Positions 62,701-64,000 of a stretch of DNA of 64,000 bases are shown piece after piece; the stretch's first letter is position 1; the number at the start of each line of letters is the position of its first letter. This DNA is from Antedon mediterranea (taxonomy: Eukaryota; Echinodermata; Crinoidea; Comatulida; Antedonidae), in contig NC_092674.1 in assembly GCF_964355755.1 (NCBI RefSeq), positions 30,678,001 through 30,742,000 of the forward strand. The letters run 5' to 3'. Below the pieces are notes generated by a model, which saw nothing but the letters and a program-made list of their open reading frames with translations, searched no databases and had not been told where the DNA came from. A program made the translations under genes and the position numbers.

Positions 62701-63547
62701 GTACAGCAATTAAGTTTGTTTCTGTTTAATTCTGTCACCGTCATGGGTTTTGTTATGGTTATTTGTATTGTATTATCATGTTTTTAATTGACGAATATAA
62801 ATGAAATGAATTCGAAATTTGTTGGGTTTATTATCCACAAACTAATTACCATTAATTGTGGTGAATCATCCTTTTTCAATGCATCAATGATTGGCAGAAA
62901 ACGAGGCCTATTCCTGAGTTCTTGTACCTCAGACAATGCACACAAAACCTTGTAATGTCTGCAATCATATTCACAATTTATTTAATAAAACAAAAAGAAA
63001 TGTAACGTTATTGGATTTTCTTCAAAAAATGTTTTCATCTGGTTTTTTATATCTGTACATAATTCTCACGTTACCACACGTACATATTCATGAATGGTTT
63101 AACGTAAAGAATTATATACTTATATATAGTTTGAAATCACGGCGATAAGTACACATGATGTGTTGTACACTTTTAGTTCAGTAATGATTAATTAATTGAC
63201 TATATAATGATTTGAACCTACACTCATTGGTTCCACAATCTCAACTGCATTTCTCAGTCAATCAAAACTAATTATATATTGATGATAATCAGAGTAAAGC
63301 AGAACATTTGACTGTAAAATTGATTTAATTTGTGATTTGAACCTACCCATCAGGAACAAGACAAGCGGGTGCCATAACTTTAACCGCATCTGTCATTAAA
63401 TTCTCATGTCTTGGGTTGAGGCAGCTGGCGACATCGACAAGCACACGGTCATTTTTAAACACGGTGCTGATACCGAACGAATTGTTCATAAAAGCTTTGA
63501 GCCCCTTGATGCATTCATGTTTACAGTCTATGGACTTGTGCGAAGTC
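44723..63547 (-). CDS. DIAPH: Diaphanous-related formin, 5' end outside the window (about 1013 aa seen)
   Basis: Rho-controlled actin nucleator. Minus-strand exons: 63547-63347, 62958-62850, 62443-62333, 61996-61878, 61676-61560, 61038-60923, 59989-59925, 59757-59659, 57133-57026, 56148-55756, 55191-55080, 54897-54799, 54366-54176, 52962-52723, 52401-52272, 52050-51926, 50830-50666, 50458-50215, 49305-49255, 48938-48894, 44925-44723 (TGA). Exons 1-6 give the GBD/DID region (CIKGLKAFMNNSFG, STPEELDFRLHLRNEF, LLSILQHLLLIRED). Exons 7-9 are coiled coil. Exon 10 is the Pro-rich FH1. Exons 11-17 are FH2 (KNSFWVKAQEDML, LPEPEQITAVYQIKDQYADM, GNYMNSGSRNAQSVGFDL, LGEYYSFDTSKKNFEDFF). Exon 18 carries the autoinhibitory DAD (GVMDNLLEALKDGSAF). 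Two introns (61877-61677 and 51925-50831) are AT-AC. The 51-nt and 45-nt exons after DAD are symmetric and may be alternative. The N-terminal part of GBD is missing at the window edge. Confidence 0.93.
46600..46675. mobile_element. Short palindromic element related to MITE A
   Basis: Ends TAAAGCTCGGTTCACACTGG and CTAGTGTGAACCAAGCTTA form a 76-bp inverted repeat with the same terminal pattern as family A but a much smaller core. Confidence 0.75.
47264..48259. mobile_element. 1-kb foldback element with 8-bp target duplication (hAT-like, non-autonomous)
   Basis: Inverted arms of about 270-290 bp (47264-47535 and 47970-48259) start CGGTCAGTCTAATTACCG on the left and GGGTCAGTCTAATTACCG in the reverse complement of the right. 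Both carry runs of CGAAAACAAC, then GCCCTCTATTGATGGGTG and CGCGCGCAAAAGCCAAGGA. Flanks are GATAACAC on both sides (47256-47263, 48260-48267). No transposase ORF. Eight-bp duplications are typical of hAT elements; the family call is inference. Confidence 0.85.
49810..49896. mobile_element. Hairpin element in formin intron
   Basis: Arms GGTGTTCTAATCAATTTAGG, then CAAATATCAACTCATAT, are mirrored by ATATGAGTTGATATTTTGC, then AACAATTAGAACACC. A related pair of arms is split around a 130-bp insert at about 49965-50140. Confidence 0.8.
50516..50645. mobile_element. MITE family B, right end missing, next to formin exon 17 donor
   Basis: Starts TTAAGCTCTGTCTACATTAT and contains GTGCCCATATATAGACATGA. 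It stops about 20 bp before the exon 17 boundary (50666), so the right inverted end has been lost. Confidence 0.8.
50856..51330. repeat. 22-bp tandem array, about 21 copies, at the 3' end of the U12 intron
   Basis: Unit AGAAACAGTAAAATGCTAAA with AGAG/ATAG variants. On the transcribed (minus) strand each unit reads CTGTTTCTCTTTTAG, a U2-like acceptor, repeated up to about 25 bp from exon 17. Confidence 0.95.
51465..51597. repeat. Two-copy tandem repeat of about 66 bp
   Basis: GTACTGTATGGTAGGGATAC and TTGGGCTGGCTTAATATGTC occur twice in formin intron 16. A similar small duplication (CCGACGCTTCCCCTACACCC, twice) lies at 52138-52190. Confidence 0.9.
53000..53330. repeat. Interspersed repeat E interrupted by MITE B
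   Basis: Left part (GGAAGAAGCATGTAGATGAA, then AGTGTAACATC) and right part (CACAGTGCCATGAGCATGA) match 61250-61345, where they are almost continuous. The interruption is the MITE at 53094-53252. Confidence 0.8.
53094..53252. mobile_element. MITE family B, complete copy nested in repeat E
   Basis: Ends TAAAGCTGTGTCTACACTAT and GTGTAGACAGAGCTTTA, with the core GTGCCCATATATATGGACAT. TA on both sides fits a TA target duplication. Confidence 0.92.
53619..53786. mobile_element. MITE family B, complete copy
   Basis: Ends TTAAGCTCCTGTCTACACTA and AATGTAGACAGAGCTTTA; orientation of the core is opposite to the copy at 53094-53252. Lies in formin intron 13. Confidence 0.92.
54030..54165. repeat. Retroposon tail-like repeat F, copy 1
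   Basis: Shares GATGTAATTGTGAATTGTTT, then GTCAAGGAAAACAATTTTTA and GGAACAAATAAAGATTTGAT with 63640-63765. The AATAAAGATTTGATTGATTG ending is typical of LINE 3' tails. Confidence 0.7.
54455..54718. repeat. 20-bp tandem array, about 13 copies
   Basis: Unit GGGGACTTAAGTCTAAGATG (GCTG/GATG and CTAAG/CTATG variants) in the formin intron between exons 12 and 13. ACTTAAGT is itself a palindrome. Confidence 0.95.
55268..55735. repeat. 56-bp tandem array, about 8 copies, each with a 22-bp perfect palindrome
   Basis: Units join TACCATTGGGTAGTTTTAGA to CTTCTCTATGCCTGTAAATT. The self-complementary block runs from CTGTAAATT through AATTTACAG. Lies in the intron between FH1 and FH2 exons. Confidence 0.95.
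57165..57372. repeat. 51-bp tandem repeat, 4 copies
   Basis: Units contain CATTGGTGGAGATGATATGC and TTAATTGCTTTTTATACACA. The array ends about 30 bp before the acceptor of formin exon 9 (57133). Confidence 0.95.
57420..58512. repeat. 37-bp tandem array, about 29 copies, highly homogeneous
   Basis: Unit TATTGGGATTCACTATGACA plus AAGGTTGTGACATCTAC. I noticed only one variant copy (ATGAAAAAGG near 57525). Each unit has ATTGG, an inverted CCAAT. It separates the two similar coiled-coil exons of the formin. Confidence 0.97.
58690..58935. repeat. Interspersed repeat E, copy 2
   Basis: Shares TGTCGTGGACAGACAAGA, GAGAAGCATGTAGTT and CAGCGCCATGAACAATGA with 61075-61345. Confidence 0.75.
60245..60440 (-). 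mobile_element. tRNA-derived SINE, copy 2
   Basis: The minus strand carries GGTGTTTATGATGCTTGGCT, CCAAGGGTCCTGGGTTCAAG (B-box) and the body ACTTGTAATAATTATCTTG. It matches 26605-26888. The head (A-box side) runs straight into the tandem array at 60440. Confidence 0.85.
60440..60920. repeat. 76-bp tandem array made from a SINE head, about 6 copies
   Basis: Units contain ACCCAGGACCCTTGGAGTGA, AGCCAAGCATCATAAACACC and AAGTCACTCCACTCCATTTG. The unit keeps the A-box half of the tRNA-like head but the B-box is cut after CCTGGGTT. Ends at formin exon 6. Confidence 0.93.
61075..61250. repeat. 41-bp tandem repeat, 4 copies, inside repeat E
   Basis: Unit TGTGTCGTGGACAGATGAGA plus GAGCACATTTAAGTGGCTGAC; a local expansion of repeat E, which continues to about 61380. 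Confidence 0.92.
61677..61877 (-). other. AT-AC (U12-type) intron 4 of the formin
   Basis: On the minus strand exon 4 ends AAATTAGACTTTTA and the intron starts ATATCCTTCAAAC. Its 3' end has ATCCTTAATTG (U12 branch-like), then TTTTGTTTAC and exon 5 TGATATTGAAG. The AT-AC join gives KLDFYDIEDVFKLL in frame. No GT donor occurs before the in-frame TAA that follows exon 4. Confidence 0.88.
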
Positions 63548-64000
63548 CTGAAAATAAAAAGGTTACAAATTTGATCATATAATCCATTAGATATACAGTA
63601 GCTGCAGAACATTGGTTTGGTACATATTATTGTAACATTATGTTTTTAATTATAATTTTGTTCTATGTATGATGTAATTGTAAAAGTTTTACCATATTTT
63701 CTGTCGAGGAAAACAATTTTTCCATGTACACTTTTTATACATGGAACAAATTTGATTTGATTTTTGTATATTAATTATGGACTATAAAATAGAATAATGA
63801 ATTGATAAAATCTTCTATAAATTAAATTAGGTGTTATAGCACCAACATGTTCTGCTACTACAGTTGGTTCAATAAACAGAACAAGGAAATATATATATAT
63901 ATATATATATCAGTATATCACCGGGCGGTTTAGAATTAATGTTCTTTGCCTGATTTGTTTATATATATATAATATAATTAATTTGAAACGATAAAGATGA
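63548..64000. other. Formin intron running off the window
   Basis: Contains retroposon tail-like repeat F copy 2 (63640-63765, AGGAAAACAATTTTTCCATG) and a TA microsatellite near 63890-63912. Earlier formin exons lie beyond the window. Confidence 0.6.

Overview
The window is animal nuclear DNA. It is AT-rich, has many introns, and is full of tandem repeats, palindromic elements and short interspersed repeats. A voltage-sensing phosphatase, C-type lectins with mucin-like stalks, a RING/B-box/filamin protein, ANKLE2, DELE1 and a diaphanous formin together point to a marine invertebrate deuterostome. My best guess is an echinoderm, which is inference only. There are no operons, ribosome binding sites, rRNA genes or CRISPR arrays. 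Gene models were built by hand from splice sites, reading phase and remembered protein families.

Layout: 224-1533 is an 82-bp tandem array. 2441-8020 (+) is a 16-exon voltage-sensing phosphatase (537 aa). 8021-13234 is intergenic with decayed repeats. 13357-20746 (+) is an ANKLE2 homologue (12 coding exons, 785 aa). 22693-27507 (+) is a secreted C-type lectin with a Thr-rich repeat stalk and a PAN/apple-like end. 28340-29761 is a nest of palindromic repeats joined to a broken LINE remnant. 29882-32051 (-) is a TRIM45-like RING/B-box/filamin protein (548 aa). 33032-36284 (+) is a second C-type lectin with the same intron phases but an unrelated repeat stalk. 37672-41234 (-) is a DELE1 homologue (7 exons, 503 aa). 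44723-63547 (-) is most of a diaphanous-related formin (21 exons seen), whose 5' end lies beyond the right edge.

The genes do not form one pathway. The two lectins are diverged tandem paralogues that flank a TRIM-type gene, which makes a plausible immune-like segment. The other genes are conserved cell-biology genes: phosphoinositide signalling, nuclear envelope, mitochondrial stress and actin assembly.

The most interesting signals are two AT-AC (U12-type) introns in the formin, one with its 3' end next to about 21 repeats that each carry a U2-like acceptor; a missing S4 arginine and a changed gating-loop residue in the phosphatase; lectin stalks encoded by unrelated minisatellites; a 1-kb foldback element with a clean 8-bp target duplication; two palindromic MITE families with TA-flanked ends, one nested in another repeat; and strong over-representation of the palindrome TAGGCCTA.
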